Counted from the stretch's first letter, positions 17,801 through 25,771 are shown. The stretch is 42,524 bases of DNA from Streptomyces sp. ATexAB-D23 (GCF_000373645.1 NZ_KB892029.1:1-42524), one strand, 5' to 3'. The notes: generated by a model from the sequence alone, not told the origin. Numbers and translations: made by a program.

Positions 17801-18898
17801 TCAGTACACCCCTTCCACGACGGGCGCCGCACCGGCCGTGGGCAGCGGCCGTACGTCGGCGACGCCGTCCTGCGGGTAGGCCCCGTTCGGCCGGATCCGC
17901 AGCGCGTAGTCGCGCTCCAGGGTCCAGGGCAGGAACAGGTCACGGGAGAGCAGGCTGATCCGCGCCTGCCCGCGTTCGCCGTAGGCGACCTCGGTGGTGG
18001 GGGCCTCGGGGTCCACGAGCCGCACCCGGCTGTAGGGCTCGTACGGGATGAAGACGCACTGTTCGTCCGCGTCCTCGGGGGTGCGCGGGCGCTGCGGGGC
18101 GATGCCCATCATGGTGTTCCCGTACAGGCCGACGACGGCCGCGTCCGGGAACAGCTCGTCCTCCAGGGTGCGCAGGGTCTCCGGGCCGATGCTGGTGCCG
18201 GCCCAGATGATGCCCCGGACGCGCTGCTGCACCAGGTCCAGGAGGTCGTCCCGGGCGGCGATGGCCTCCAGGACCGGAGGGGTGGCGAAGAGCACGGACA
18301 CCGGCTGGGTGGTCAGGATGTCCCGGGCCTGTTCCAGTACGTGTCCGACGTAGCGGACGACGTCGTCCGTCCGGCCCTCCTTGGCGGCCCGCTTGACCCA
18401 GCGGGGGTCGAAGTCGATGTAGTGGCAGAAGGTCTGCCGCTTGTGGGCGAGCAGTCCGATGGAACGGCCCACGATGTGCGGCCCGGTCGGGCCGATGTGC
18501 AGCCAGTGGCCGCCGCCCTCGCCCGGGACGCCGTGGTCGTCCAGTACCTCGCTGACCCAGTCGACGCCCTGGCGCCGGGAGCGGGATTCGACGATGCGCT
18601 TGGGGCGTCCCGTGGTGCCCCCGGAGTCGAAGACCTGGAAGTCCTCGGCACCGCGGTCGATGCCGGACGGTACGAGTTCGTCGACGGAGACGTCCCGCCA
18701 CTCCTCGCTCACATCGGGGAAGAGGTCCAGGTCCTCCCAGGTGTTGATGTCCTTCCGTGGGTCGAAGGGGAGCCGCGCGGCCCGCTTGACCCAGAACGGT
18801 GAGCCGGTGGCCGGGCTGAAGTGCCACTCCATGGCGGCCCGCACGAAGTCCTGTGCCGGTAGGCCGCTGCGGAAGAGGTCGGTCGCTGCGCTGGACAT
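17801..18898 (-). CDS. EhpF-like adenylate-forming enzyme lacking the C-terminal subdomain
   Basis: This 365-residue member of the acyl/aryl-CoA synthetase superfamily has the P-loop DSGGTTGRPK, the YG-type motif GLYGNTMMG and a late RDLFLPW segment. It ends where normal enzymes continue into the mobile ~110-residue C-terminal domain carrying the adenylation lysine. This short architecture and the sequence flavour match EhpF of Pantoea griseoluteic acid biosynthesis, which activates a phenazine carboxylate as its adenylate ahead of reduction. A carboxylic acid in the isochorismate branch is the likely substrate. GGAGGCG precedes the ATG at 18898. It lies 22 bases after DAHP synthase and 1 base before isochorismate synthase. 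The acid is unknown. Confidence 0.78.
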   Translation of the reverse strand: MSSAATDLFRSGLPAQDFVRAAMEWHFSPATGSPFWVKRAARLPFDPRKDINTWEDLDLFPDVSEEWRDVSVDELVPSGIDRGAEDFQVFDSGGTTGRPKRIVESRSRRQGVDWVSEVLDDHGVPGEGGGHWLHIGPTGPHIVGRSIGLLAHKRQTFCHYIDFDPRWVKRAAKEGRTDDVVRYVGHVLEQARDILTTQPVSVLFATPPVLEAIAARDDLLDLVQQRVRGIIWAGTSIGPETLRTLEDELFPDAAVVGLYGNTMMGIAPQRPRTPEDADEQCVFIPYEPYSRVRLVDPEAPTTEVAYGERGQARISLLSRDLFLPWTLERDYALRIRPNGAYPQDGVADVRPLPTAGAAPVVEGVY

Positions 18899-18920
18899 GG
18901 TGATGCGCCTCCGGCGGGTG

Positions 18921-19976
18921 TCAGACCTGGGCGAGGGAGCGGGAACGGGGCCGTGCGAGGGTGCGTCCGACCGCCTCCACCACCGGCCGCAGGCGGTCCA
19001 TCAGTTCGGTGAACTGGGGCGCGTCCAGGGCCTGGGCCCCGTCGCACAGGGCCCCGCGCGCGTTGGTGTGGACGTCGATCAGCAGGCCGTCGGCGCCGCA
19101 GGCGGCGGCGGCGAGGGACATGGGCCCGACGAGGTGGGGCTGACCGGTGCTGTGGCTCGGGTCGACGATGACCGGCAGGTGGGTGAGCCGTTTCGCCTCG
19201 GCCACGGCGCTGAGGTCCAGGGTGAAGCGGGTGCTGCGTTCGAAGGAGCGGATGCCGCGCTCGCAGAGCACCACGTCGCCGTTGCCCATCTGCATCAGGT
19301 ACTCGGCGGCGAGCAGCCACTCCTCGATCGTGGCGGCCATGCCGCGCTTGAGGAGCACCGGGCGCCCGGAGGCGCCGGCCTCGCGGAGCAGGGCGAAGTT
19401 CTGCATGTTGCGGGTGCCGATCTGGAGCATGTCGCTCTCCTCGGCGACGCGTTCCACGTCCGCGGGGGCGACGACCTCGGTGACCACCGGCAGCCCGGTC
19501 CGCATGCGCTGCTCCGCCAGCAGGGCCAGCCCCGAGACGCCGAGCCCCTGGAAGCTGTAGGGGGAGGTCCGGGGCTTGAAGGCGCCGCCGCGGAGCATGC
19601 CCGCACCGGCCTCGGCCACGACATCCACCACAGTTGACATCTGCTGCGGGGTTTCCACGGCGCACGGGCCGGCGACGACCAGGAATCCGGGGCCGCCGAG
19701 CGTGGAGCCGTCCGGCCCGCCGGCCGTCACCCGGGTGTCCTCCGGGTGGTAGGTGCGGCTGGTGAGGCGCTGGGCTCCGGGCACGACCACCACGCGCTCC
19801 ACGCCGGCCGACCGCTCGACGGAAGCGGAGAGTTCGGGCGATCCGGTGCCTTCGGATACCAGGAGCGTGGCGCCGGCGGCCTTCGCGGGAACGGGTGTCA
19901 GCCCGTTCTCCCTGAGTAGGGCGCTCGCGAGCTCTGTCTGCTCGTGAGTCGCCTGCGGGCTCATTACGACGATCAT
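18921..19976 (-). CDS. DAHP synthase, type I beta (AroG/AroF of the Bacillus/Thermotoga type)
   Basis: The enzyme condenses phosphoenolpyruvate with erythrose 4-phosphate, the first step of the shikimate pathway. It has an N-terminal ferredoxin/ACT-like regulatory domain (about residues 1-75) and a TIM barrel with AGPCAVE (Cys105), RGGAFKPRTSPYSFQG, KRG, CERGIR and VDPSHSTG (His275). The usual metal-ligand Glu in the EVH motif is Asp301 here (IDVH); Asp312 is kept. Primary metabolism in Streptomyces normally uses the unrelated type II enzyme, so a type I beta copy beside isochorismate synthase is probably a pathway-dedicated supply enzyme. It is the first gene of the minus-strand operon, reading from the promoter at 20027-20055. 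Confidence 0.9.
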   Translation of the reverse strand: MIVVMSPQATHEQTELASALLRENGLTPVPAKAAGATLLVSEGTGSPELSASVERSAGVERVVVVPGAQRLTSRTYHPEDTRVTAGGPDGSTLGGPGFLVVAGPCAVETPQQMSTVVDVVAEAGAGMLRGGAFKPRTSPYSFQGLGVSGLALLAEQRMRTGLPVVTEVVAPADVERVAEESDMLQIGTRNMQNFALLREAGASGRPVLLKRGMAATIEEWLLAAEYLMQMGNGDVVLCERGIRSFERSTRFTLDLSAVAEAKRLTHLPVIVDPSHSTGQPHLVGPMSLAAAACGADGLLIDVHTNARGALCDGAQALDAPQFTELMDRLRPVVEAVGRTLARPRSRSLAQV

Positions 19977-20026
19977 GAGTGCCTTCCCTGGGGCAGTGGT
20001 GCGCGGGGGCTCTGTCGATCGGGCCG

Positions 20027-20055
20027 ATCCTCTCCGCGCACTCCATGATTGTCAA
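20027..20055 (-). promoter_or_regulatory. Promoter of the DAHP synthase operon
   Basis: On the minus strand TTGACA (20055-20050) is followed after exactly 17 bases by GAGGAT (20032-20027), a good match to a housekeeping sigma-70/HrdB promoter. Transcription would start near 20020, giving a leader of about 45 bases before the ATG at 19976. The -35 element sits inside one of the two palindromes described separately, so a repressor bound there would block it. Confidence 0.6.
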
Positions 20056-20070
20056 TAAGGGTTGTCAACT
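20048..20070. promoter_or_regulatory. Twin palindromic operator candidates (ATTGTCAAT and GTTGTCAAC)
   Basis: Two 9-bp palindromes, ATTG-T-CAAT (20048-20056) and GTTG-T-CAAC (20061-20069), lie 13 bp apart centre to centre in the AT-rich core of the 182-bp gap between the divergent DAHP synthase and cyclase genes. The second 9-mer recurs as its reverse complement upstream of the XRE regulator gene (31605-31613). This suggests one regulator for both operons and its own gene. Confidence 0.5.
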
Positions 20071-20158
20071 CAGATTAATGATGCTCCAATCGCTCTGCCC
20101 GGTGCGAAACGCGCCGAGCGGGAACCGAGCGATCGACCCGAGACCGTGGAGGCGTGCC

Positions 20159-20830
20159 GTGAAGATGACCGACATCAGCCAGGGGTGGTACGAGGGAATG
20201 CCCGCGTACGACGCGGCGTGGTACCCGAAGTTCTCCGTACGCCGGGCCATGACCCCCGAGACCGACCCGGCCGCGGGCGGGCGCACCTTCTCCGACCTGC
20301 AGATATTTCCGCACAACGGCTCGCACGTGGAGTCCGGTTACCACTTCTTCGAGGACCGCGAGAAGATCGGCGAAGTGCCGCTGGACACGTTCGTCGGCCG
20401 GGTCTGTGTCGCCGACCTCTCGTACAAGCGCGACCTCGACCCGGTCACCGGCGAGGACCTGGAGAAGGCGCTGCACGGCGTGTGGCAGCGCGGCGACCGG
20501 CTGCTGATCCGCACCGACCACCCCAACCGCTACCTCGGCCGCGAGGACTACTGGGACAAGCCGCCCTACCTCACCGTCTCGGGCGCGGACTGGGCGATCG
20601 ACAACGGCGCCGTCCTGGTCGGGATGGACTGCATCACCGAGCGCCCCGACGACCGCAGCGGCCAGGTCCACCGCCGCCTGCTCGGTGCCGGAATCCCGAT
20701 CCTGGAGAACATCCAGAACCTCGACCAGCTCGAAGGCCCGGTCGGCCAGCTCGTCGCCCTCCCGCTGAAGATCGAGGGCGTCGAGGCGTCTCCGGTGCGG
20801 GCGGTGGTCTTCGAGGGCTGGCCGGCCTGA
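20159..20830 (+). CDS. Cyclase-family metal hydrolase (kynurenine formamidase/KynB-like)
   Basis: This 223-residue member of the PF04199 'cyclase' family carries the metal-binding block HNGSHVESGYHF (His52, His56, Glu58, His62) and the C-terminal signature ENIQNLDQL. The family consensus is HxGTHxDxxxH, so the third ligand is Glu instead of Asp. Relatives hydrolyse formamides or lactones/amides, or close rings in antibiotic pathways. The GTG at 20159 is chosen because GGAGG lies 6 bases upstream; ATG at 20165 is the alternative. It is the first gene of the plus-strand operon, divergent from DAHP synthase. A hydrolytic or ring-forming step on a shikimate-derived intermediate is likely, but the reaction is not determined. 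Confidence 0.82.
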   Translation: MKMTDISQGWYEGMPAYDAAWYPKFSVRRAMTPETDPAAGGRTFSDLQIFPHNGSHVESGYHFFEDREKIGEVPLDTFVGRVCVADLSYKRDLDPVTGEDLEKALHGVWQRGDRLLIRTDHPNRYLGREDYWDKPPYLTVSGADWAIDNGAVLVGMDCITERPDDRSGQVHRRLLGAGIPILENIQNLDQLEGPVGQLVALPLKIEGVEASPVRAVVFEGWPA

Positions 20831-20877
20831 CCCCGGACCCCGGAACGCACGACGTCCACCGGAGGAGACGACCACCA

Positions 20878-22245
20878 GTGCAGTCAATTCCCCTGATCCG
20901 CCAAGGAGAAGAGAGTCCGTCCCGGGAAACGCGTGCCCTGCGGGCCGTGACGGGCGCACCGCTCGCCACCGTCCACGAAGCGCCCGCGCTCCTGACCCGG
21001 CTGACCGTCAAGCGCATGCGGGCGACCGCCGGCGCCCCGTCGGCGCGGGAGTCGGCGGCCGTACTGGCCGAAGCGGGGCGCCGGTTCGCCAAGGACACCC
21101 TCGCCGGGCTCGGCCCCGAGGAGTACGCCGAGGCCCAGGCGCTCGCCTCCGGCGTCCCCGTACGGGCCGCCCGGCACACGCTGGTCCGCCTGGAGCAGGA
21201 CGCGGCCGTCCTCGGGGACGTGGTGGCGCGCCAACGCCCCGCGGATGCCGGGGATTCGGGCCGGTCCCGCTGGTCGCGGCGCGGGCGGGTGCTCGGCGTC
21301 GTGGCCCCCAGCAACCACCCGGGCACCCATATCGCCTGGCTCCAGGCGCTGGCCCTGGGCTACAGCGTCGCGGTCCGGCCGGGGGCACGGGACCCCTTCA
21401 CCCCGCAGCGGCTGGTGCACGCCCTGCTGGACGCGGGACTCGAACCCGGCCGGATCAGCCTGCTGGCGGGCCCCCACGCGGCGGCCGACTCGCTGACCGA
21501 AGCGGCCGATCTCGGGCTCGTCTACGGCGGCGAGAGCACCGTGGCCCGGCTGCGGGGCAACGACCGGGTGCTGGTCCGCGGTCCGGGCCGCAGCAAGATC
21601 CTTGTCGACGGCCCGGTGGACGACGCCCTCCTGGACCACCTGGTCGCGGAGACCGCCGGCGACGGCGGCGTCCGCTGCACCAACACCACCGCCGTCCTCA
21701 CCTCGGGCGACCACCGGGCCCTGGCCGAGGCCCTGGCCGGACGGCTGGCCGCCCTCCCCGTGCTGCCCGTCACCCACGCCGACGCCGCGCTCCCCGTACG
21801 CCCGGCCGCCGAGGCCCACGCGCTGCGGGCGGCCGTCGCGAAGGCGGCCGGGGGTGCGCCGGATCTGGCGGGGCGGCACTACGGGGCGGAGACCACACCC
21901 GTCGTGGACGGCGAGGGCGCCGCGCTGCGGCCCGCCGTGGTGGCGGTGGACCGGCCGGACCACCCGGCCCTGGCCGCGGAATTCCCGTTCCCGTGCGTCT
22001 GGGTCGCGCCCTGGCGGCCGGGCGACGGCATCGCGCCGCTCGCCGGGTCCCTGGCCCTGACGCTGCTCACCGAGGACGCCCGGCTGGTGGACGCCGCCCT
22101 GGACGACCCCACGATCCGGACGGTCGTCCACGGCCGCGTCCCGGGCTGGTGGCGGGACCCGTACCTGCCGCACGACGGATACATCGGACAGTTCCTCAAC
22201 GAAGTGCGCGGCTACGCCGTGCCCGTAGACGGAGAGCAGGAATGA
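20878..22245 (+). CDS. Aldehyde dehydrogenase-superfamily protein, acylating/reductase type
   Basis: This 455-residue protein has the NAD-binding segment VVAPSNHPGTHIAWLQALALG and a catalytic cysteine in GGVRCTN (Cys267). The usual general-base Glu of the ELGGK motif is missing; the aligned stretch reads GPGRSKILVDG. Loss of that Glu is typical of acyl-CoA or activated-acyl reductases (LuxC-like, CoA-acylating types). The enzyme is therefore better read as reducing an activated carboxylate to an aldehyde than as oxidising an aldehyde. The GTG at 20878 has GGAGGAG 10 bases upstream. Its stop overlaps the SDR start (ATGA). The EhpF-like adenylating enzyme of the divergent operon is a natural partner; that pairing is inference. 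Confidence 0.75.
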   Translation: MQSIPLIRQGEESPSRETRALRAVTGAPLATVHEAPALLTRLTVKRMRATAGAPSARESAAVLAEAGRRFAKDTLAGLGPEEYAEAQALASGVPVRAARHTLVRLEQDAAVLGDVVARQRPADAGDSGRSRWSRRGRVLGVVAPSNHPGTHIAWLQALALGYSVAVRPGARDPFTPQRLVHALLDAGLEPGRISLLAGPHAAADSLTEAADLGLVYGGESTVARLRGNDRVLVRGPGRSKILVDGPVDDALLDHLVAETAGDGGVRCTNTTAVLTSGDHRALAEALAGRLAALPVLPVTHADAALPVRPAAEAHALRAAVAKAAGGAPDLAGRHYGAETTPVVDGEGAALRPAVVAVDRPDHPALAAEFPFPCVWVAPWRPGDGIAPLAGSLALTLLTEDARLVDAALDDPTIRTVVHGRVPGWWRDPYLPHDGYIGQFLNEVRGYAVPVDGEQE

Positions 22246-22982
22246 CCCTTCAGGGAAAACGTGTGCTGATCACCGGGGCATCCGGTGACCTCGGCCGCGC
22301 GATGGCCCACCGGTTCTTCGATCTGGGCGCCGACCTGGCCCTTCAGTACCGCACCGGTTCCGCGGCCGTCGAGCCGCTGGTCCTCGCGGGCAAGGAGGCC
22401 GGACGCGAGGTCTTCACGGTCGCGGCCGACCTCACCCTCCCGGACGGCGCGGAGCGTCTCGCCGACGCCGTGGGCAGTCGCTGGGAGCACCTGGACGGCC
22501 TGGTGAACAACGCGGGGGGCGCCCGTCCCCAGGCGTTCGACGCGATCGCACCGGACGAGTGGGAGCAGAGCCTCCGGCTCAATCTCACCGCGCCGTTCCG
22601 GCTGATCCAGCTGTTCCTGCCCGCGCTGAGGGCCCGTTCGGGCGCGGTGCTGAACATCTCCAGCGTCGCCGCGCTCACCGGCGGCGCCTTCGGGCCCGCC
22701 TACGCGGCGGGCAAGGCCGGGCTCATCGGCCTCACCCGCAGCGCCGCACGCGATCTCGGCCGCCACGGCGTCCGGGTCAACGCACTCGCCCCCGGGCCGG
22801 TCGACTCCGCGATGACGTCGTCCCTGCCCGCCGAGGCCCTCGACTCCATCATCGGCACCACCGCGTTGCGGCGCCTGGTCGACCCCCGGGAGATCGCCGA
22901 CACCGCCGCGTTCCTGCTGGCGTCCGGGACCGCCGTCACCGGACAGACGCTCGTCGTCGACGCCGGCCGCCACTTCGTCTGA
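22242..22982 (+). CDS. Short-chain dehydrogenase/reductase (FabG-like)
   Basis: This 246-residue classical SDR has the cofactor motif TGASGDLG near residue 12, NNAGG, the catalytic serine in NISSVA and the YAAGK catalytic tyrosine/lysine. The C-terminal GQTLVVDAG is typical of FabG-like members. The ATG at 22242 overlaps the aldehyde dehydrogenase stop, so the two proteins are probably made in equal amounts. It may reduce the aldehyde made by its partner to an alcohol that the carbamoyltransferase then modifies, or it may oxidise or reduce a ring hydroxyl. Sequence does not decide between these. Confidence 0.9.
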   Translation: MTLQGKRVLITGASGDLGRAMAHRFFDLGADLALQYRTGSAAVEPLVLAGKEAGREVFTVAADLTLPDGAERLADAVGSRWEHLDGLVNNAGGARPQAFDAIAPDEWEQSLRLNLTAPFRLIQLFLPALRARSGAVLNISSVAALTGGAFGPAYAAGKAGLIGLTRSAARDLGRHGVRVNALAPGPVDSAMTSSLPAEALDSIIGTTALRRLVDPREIADTAAFLLASGTAVTGQTLVVDAGRHFV

Positions 22983-23012
22983 CCGGACCACCAACGATAC
23001 GGAGACCGTGAC

Positions 23013-24749
23013 ATGTACGTACTGGGCATCAACCTGAGTCATGACCGTGCCGCCTGCCTGGTCAAGGACGGGCGCGTCGTCGTCGCAGTGGAGGAGGAGC
23101 GGCTGGACCGCTTCAAGCACTCCGAGGGGTTCATCATCCACGGTCACTTCGAGAAGCTCTCGAAGGTCCTCCCGATGAAGTCCATCACCTACTGCCTGGA
23201 CGCCGAGGGCATCGGCATCGACGACATCGACATCGTCGTCGGCAACCGCCCGCTGAGCGACGGCGCCGAGGACCGCATCCTGCGCGAGCTGCCCATCCGG
23301 GACAAGAGCAAGATCCACAGCCTGCCGATGCCGTCGCACCACCTGAGCCACGCCTACGCCGGCTACCTGGCCTCGCCCTTCGAGGACGCGGCCGTCCTCG
23401 TCATCGACGGGGTGGGCAGCAAGGTGCCCGGCACCGGCCGGATCGAGAAGCACACCATCTTCGACGGCGAGGGCACCGGCCTGCGCGCCGTGCACGCCGA
23501 GACCTTCCCGGAGGACTGGAGCGAGGTCGGGCTCGGCCTCTTCTACAGCTTCTTCTCCGCCAGGCTCGGCTTCGTCACCCGCTGGGGACACCCCACGTTC
23601 GGCGACTTCGGCTGCGGCGGCTACACCGAGGCCGGCAAGACCATGGGCCTGGCCCCCTACGGCCGGCCGCGCCCCGACTGGGCCCCGCTGCTCACCGTCA
23701 AGGGCGGCAACGTCTCCGCGCGGGTCGAGGACCTGGAGCGGGCCTGGGAGAGCTGGCTCGCCTCCGACGGCAACGGCTACGACGCCTCCGCGAAGGACTC
23801 CTGGGACTCGCAGTTCGCCAAGGACGTGGCGTACAAGATCCAGCAGGAGACCGAGGAGGCCGTGCTCCAGCTGGCCAGGTACGCCCACGAGGTGACCGGC
23901 CGCAGCAAGCTCTGCATCACCGGCGGCGTCGCCCTCAACTCCGTCGCCAACCAGCGCATCTCCGCCGAGGGCCCCTTCGACGACGTCTACATCCTCCCGC
24001 CGGCCGGTGACGCGGGCAACGCCATCGGCGCCGCCTACTACGGGTACTACGCGATCGGCGGCGGCACCGAGCGGCACGCGCTGCGCTCCGGCTCCACCGG
24101 CCGCTCCTACTCCGCCGAGGAGATCGAGCAGGCGGTACGGGAGCAGGGCGACCGCCTCGAATCGCGGACGGCGACCGTCGCCGAGGTCGCGGAACTGCTG
24201 GCCGGGCACCGGCTGATCGGCTGGTTCCAGGGCGGCTCCGAGATCGGGCCCCGGGCGCTCGGCCACCGCAGCATGCTCGCCGACCCCCGTCACCCGGACT
24301 CCCGCGACTACCTCAACCAGGTCGTCAAGCACCGTGAGGTCTTCCGCCCGTTCGCTCCCTCGGTGCTCCACGAGGAGGCGGCCGAGTGGTTCGACATGCG
24401 GGGCGACAGCCCGTTCATGCTGCTCGTCCCCGACGTCCTGGAACAGCGCCGCGAGACGGTGCCGGCCATCACCCACGTGGACGGGACCGCGCGCGTCCAG
24501 ACCGTGGAGGCCGATGTCAACGCCCGTTACCACGAGCTGATCTCCCGCTTCGGTGAGCTGACCGGGGTGCCGCTGGTGCTCAACACCTCGTACAACGACG
24601 CCGGGGAGCCCATCGTGGAGACGCCCCGGGACGCGGTGCGCACGTTCCTCAACACCGAGCTGGACCACCTCTACATCGGGGACCTCCTCCTGACGAAGCC
24701 CGGCCGCGAGCTGCCCGAGCGGCACCCGAGCAGGCGGCCGCTGGCATGA
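23013..24749 (+). CDS. O-carbamoyltransferase (TobZ/CmcH/NodU family)
   Basis: This 578-residue enzyme of the NodU/CmcH family transfers a carbamoyl group from carbamoyl phosphate, through carbamoyl-adenylate, to a hydroxyl. The N-terminal Kae1/ASKHA-like domain begins LGINLSHDRAACLV and has the metal-binding region SHHLSHAYA (His109, His110, His113) and IDGVG (Asp132). The C-terminal domain has GWFQGGSEIGPRALGHRS and the conserved NTSYNDAGEPIVETP. Length is normal. GGAG lies 8 bases before the ATG at 23013, 30 bases after the SDR. The stop overlaps the next start (ATGA). It indicates a carbamate on the final product. The acceptor is probably an alcohol made by the preceding reductases (inference). 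Confidence 0.93.
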   Translation: MYVLGINLSHDRAACLVKDGRVVVAVEEERLDRFKHSEGFIIHGHFEKLSKVLPMKSITYCLDAEGIGIDDIDIVVGNRPLSDGAEDRILRELPIRDKSKIHSLPMPSHHLSHAYAGYLASPFEDAAVLVIDGVGSKVPGTGRIEKHTIFDGEGTGLRAVHAETFPEDWSEVGLGLFYSFFSARLGFVTRWGHPTFGDFGCGGYTEAGKTMGLAPYGRPRPDWAPLLTVKGGNVSARVEDLERAWESWLASDGNGYDASAKDSWDSQFAKDVAYKIQQETEEAVLQLARYAHEVTGRSKLCITGGVALNSVANQRISAEGPFDDVYILPPAGDAGNAIGAAYYGYYAIGGGTERHALRSGSTGRSYSAEEIEQAVREQGDRLESRTATVAEVAELLAGHRLIGWFQGGSEIGPRALGHRSMLADPRHPDSRDYLNQVVKHREVFRPFAPSVLHEEAAEWFDMRGDSPFMLLVPDVLEQRRETVPAITHVDGTARVQTVEADVNARYHELISRFGELTGVPLVLNTSYNDAGEPIVETPRDAVRTFLNTELDHLYIGDLLLTKPGRELPERHPSRRPLA

Positions 24750-25024
24750 CGGCGACGGCGCAGTTGCTCGGTGGTCTGCTGGCCGAGCTCCGTGAGGTGA
24801 CCGACAGCGGCGACGCCCTGGACTCGGCCATCGTCGCCGCCGTCGAGGGAGCCCAGATGATCGCGGTCGCCGCGGAGGCGGTCAGGGAGGGGTCCGGTGA
24901 GGGCGCGCCGCTGGAGCTGGCACGGGAGGCCCTCGGGGCGATGAGGGCCTCCGTGGTGGCGGCCACGGTGTCCGTACGGACGCTGGAGGACCGCCGCCGG
25001 ATGCAGGGGGTCGGCTCGCCATGA
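24746..25024 (+). CDS. Small Ala-rich helical protein of unknown function
   Basis: This 92-residue protein starts in an ATGA overlap with the carbamoyltransferase and ends in an ATGA overlap with the ATP-grasp-like gene. It is almost entirely predicted helix, rich in Ala, Glu, Val and Leu, with no cysteines, signal peptide or membrane segment. I looked for a carrier-protein serine motif; LDSAIVAA is vaguely similar but lacks the conserved surroundings. A small partner or scaffold for one of the two neighbours fits the tight coupling, but no function can be assigned. Confidence 0.68.
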   Translation: MTATAQLLGGLLAELREVTDSGDALDSAIVAAVEGAQMIAVAAEAVREGSGEGAPLELAREALGAMRASVVAATVSVRTLEDRRRMQGVGSP

Positions 25025-25716
25025 GCGGGCGGTGGCCCGCGCTGCTGCCCGCGGGCGGGGAGCAGTGGCCGGAGAACGACGAGCGCCCCTTGGTCCTGGT
25101 CGTCTCGGTGGTGTGCGACGGGCGGGTCTCCCCCGTGTTCGTCGCACACCCCGAGCACGCCGGCGGGCGCGATCCGTTCCGCGGTTACGTGGTCGAGGCG
25201 TCCGACCCGCTGCTCCGCCGGCCGGACGTGTCCGGGCTCGTCCGCGCCATGCACGGCGGTACGGTGCCCGGCCGCGGGATCACCGCGTCGGTCCTGCGGC
25301 TGAAGGGCGGGGAGCTCCAGGGCGTACGGATCGCACGGGTGCGGGAAGGGGCGCTCGTCCTGCGGGCCGGGGAGCTGGCCACGGGCACGGACCTGGACCG
25401 TGCCCGTGCGGTGCTCGCCGGTGGCGGCGTACCGGATCTCGCGCCGCGCCGGCGGTGCGCGGCCGGTGCCCGGCTCCTCTATCCGGCGCGGGACATCGCG
25501 CCGGCGAGCGTCGAGTTCGACGTCCCGGCCCTGCCCGCGGGTGTCTGGGGGACGGAAATCCTCGCCCGCCCCGGGGAGCCGGCCCGGCCCCCCGCCGGGT
25601 CCGGGGCGGGCGACCCGCTGGCGCTCGGTCTCGCGGTCGGGGAGGACGCCGCCGCGTGCCGCCGTGCCCTCGATCCGCTGCCCGGGGCGCTGCGTGTCCG
25701 CGCGCGCCGCTCCTGA
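25021..25716 (+). CDS. Stand-alone C-terminal half of an ATP-grasp ligase (probably inactive paralogue)
   Basis: The 231 residues align in order with the C-terminal half of the full ATP-grasp ligase two genes later. The second half of the ATP-grasp fold spans about residues 25-130 (FRGYVVEASDPLL, then ATGTDLDRARAVL). The C-terminal lid domain of L-amino-acid ligases follows (ALPAGVWGTEILARPGEPAR, then LGLAVGEDAAACRRALD). The counterpart of the Mg-binding EVNGRLGG of the active enzyme is GVRIARVREG, which lacks the Glu and Asn ligands. The whole N-terminal substrate and ATP-binding half is absent. The protein is unlikely to be catalytic; a regulatory or substrate-presenting role beside the active ligase is possible. 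Its start is fixed by the ATGA overlap at 25021. Confidence 0.6.
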   Translation: MSGRWPALLPAGGEQWPENDERPLVLVVSVVCDGRVSPVFVAHPEHAGGRDPFRGYVVEASDPLLRRPDVSGLVRAMHGGTVPGRGITASVLRLKGGELQGVRIARVREGALVLRAGELATGTDLDRARAVLAGGGVPDLAPRRRCAAGARLLYPARDIAPASVEFDVPALPAGVWGTEILARPGEPARPPAGSGAGDPLALGLAVGEDAAACRRALDPLPGALRVRARRS

Positions 25717-25732
25717 CCGGAGCACCAGAGTG

Positions 25733-25758
25733 TCAACAACCTCACGGGTCTCAACAAC
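25733..25758 (+). repeat. TCAACAAC direct repeat before the ATP-grasp ligase gene
   Basis: TCAACAAC occurs at 25733-25740 and 25751-25758, 18 bp apart, in the 55-base gap before the ATP-grasp ligase. The first copy lies in TGTCAAC, which shares seven bases with the GTTGTCAAC palindrome of the divergent promoter. It may be a weak operator or may only reflect a locally AT-richer leader. Confidence 0.4.
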
Positions 25759-25771
25759 AACGGAGGAAACC

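Noticed and set aside
24746..25024. The 92-residue protein as an acyl or peptidyl carrier protein
   Set aside because: LDSAIVAA lacks the conserved Gly-x-Asp-Ser context and the length and helix pattern do not fit.
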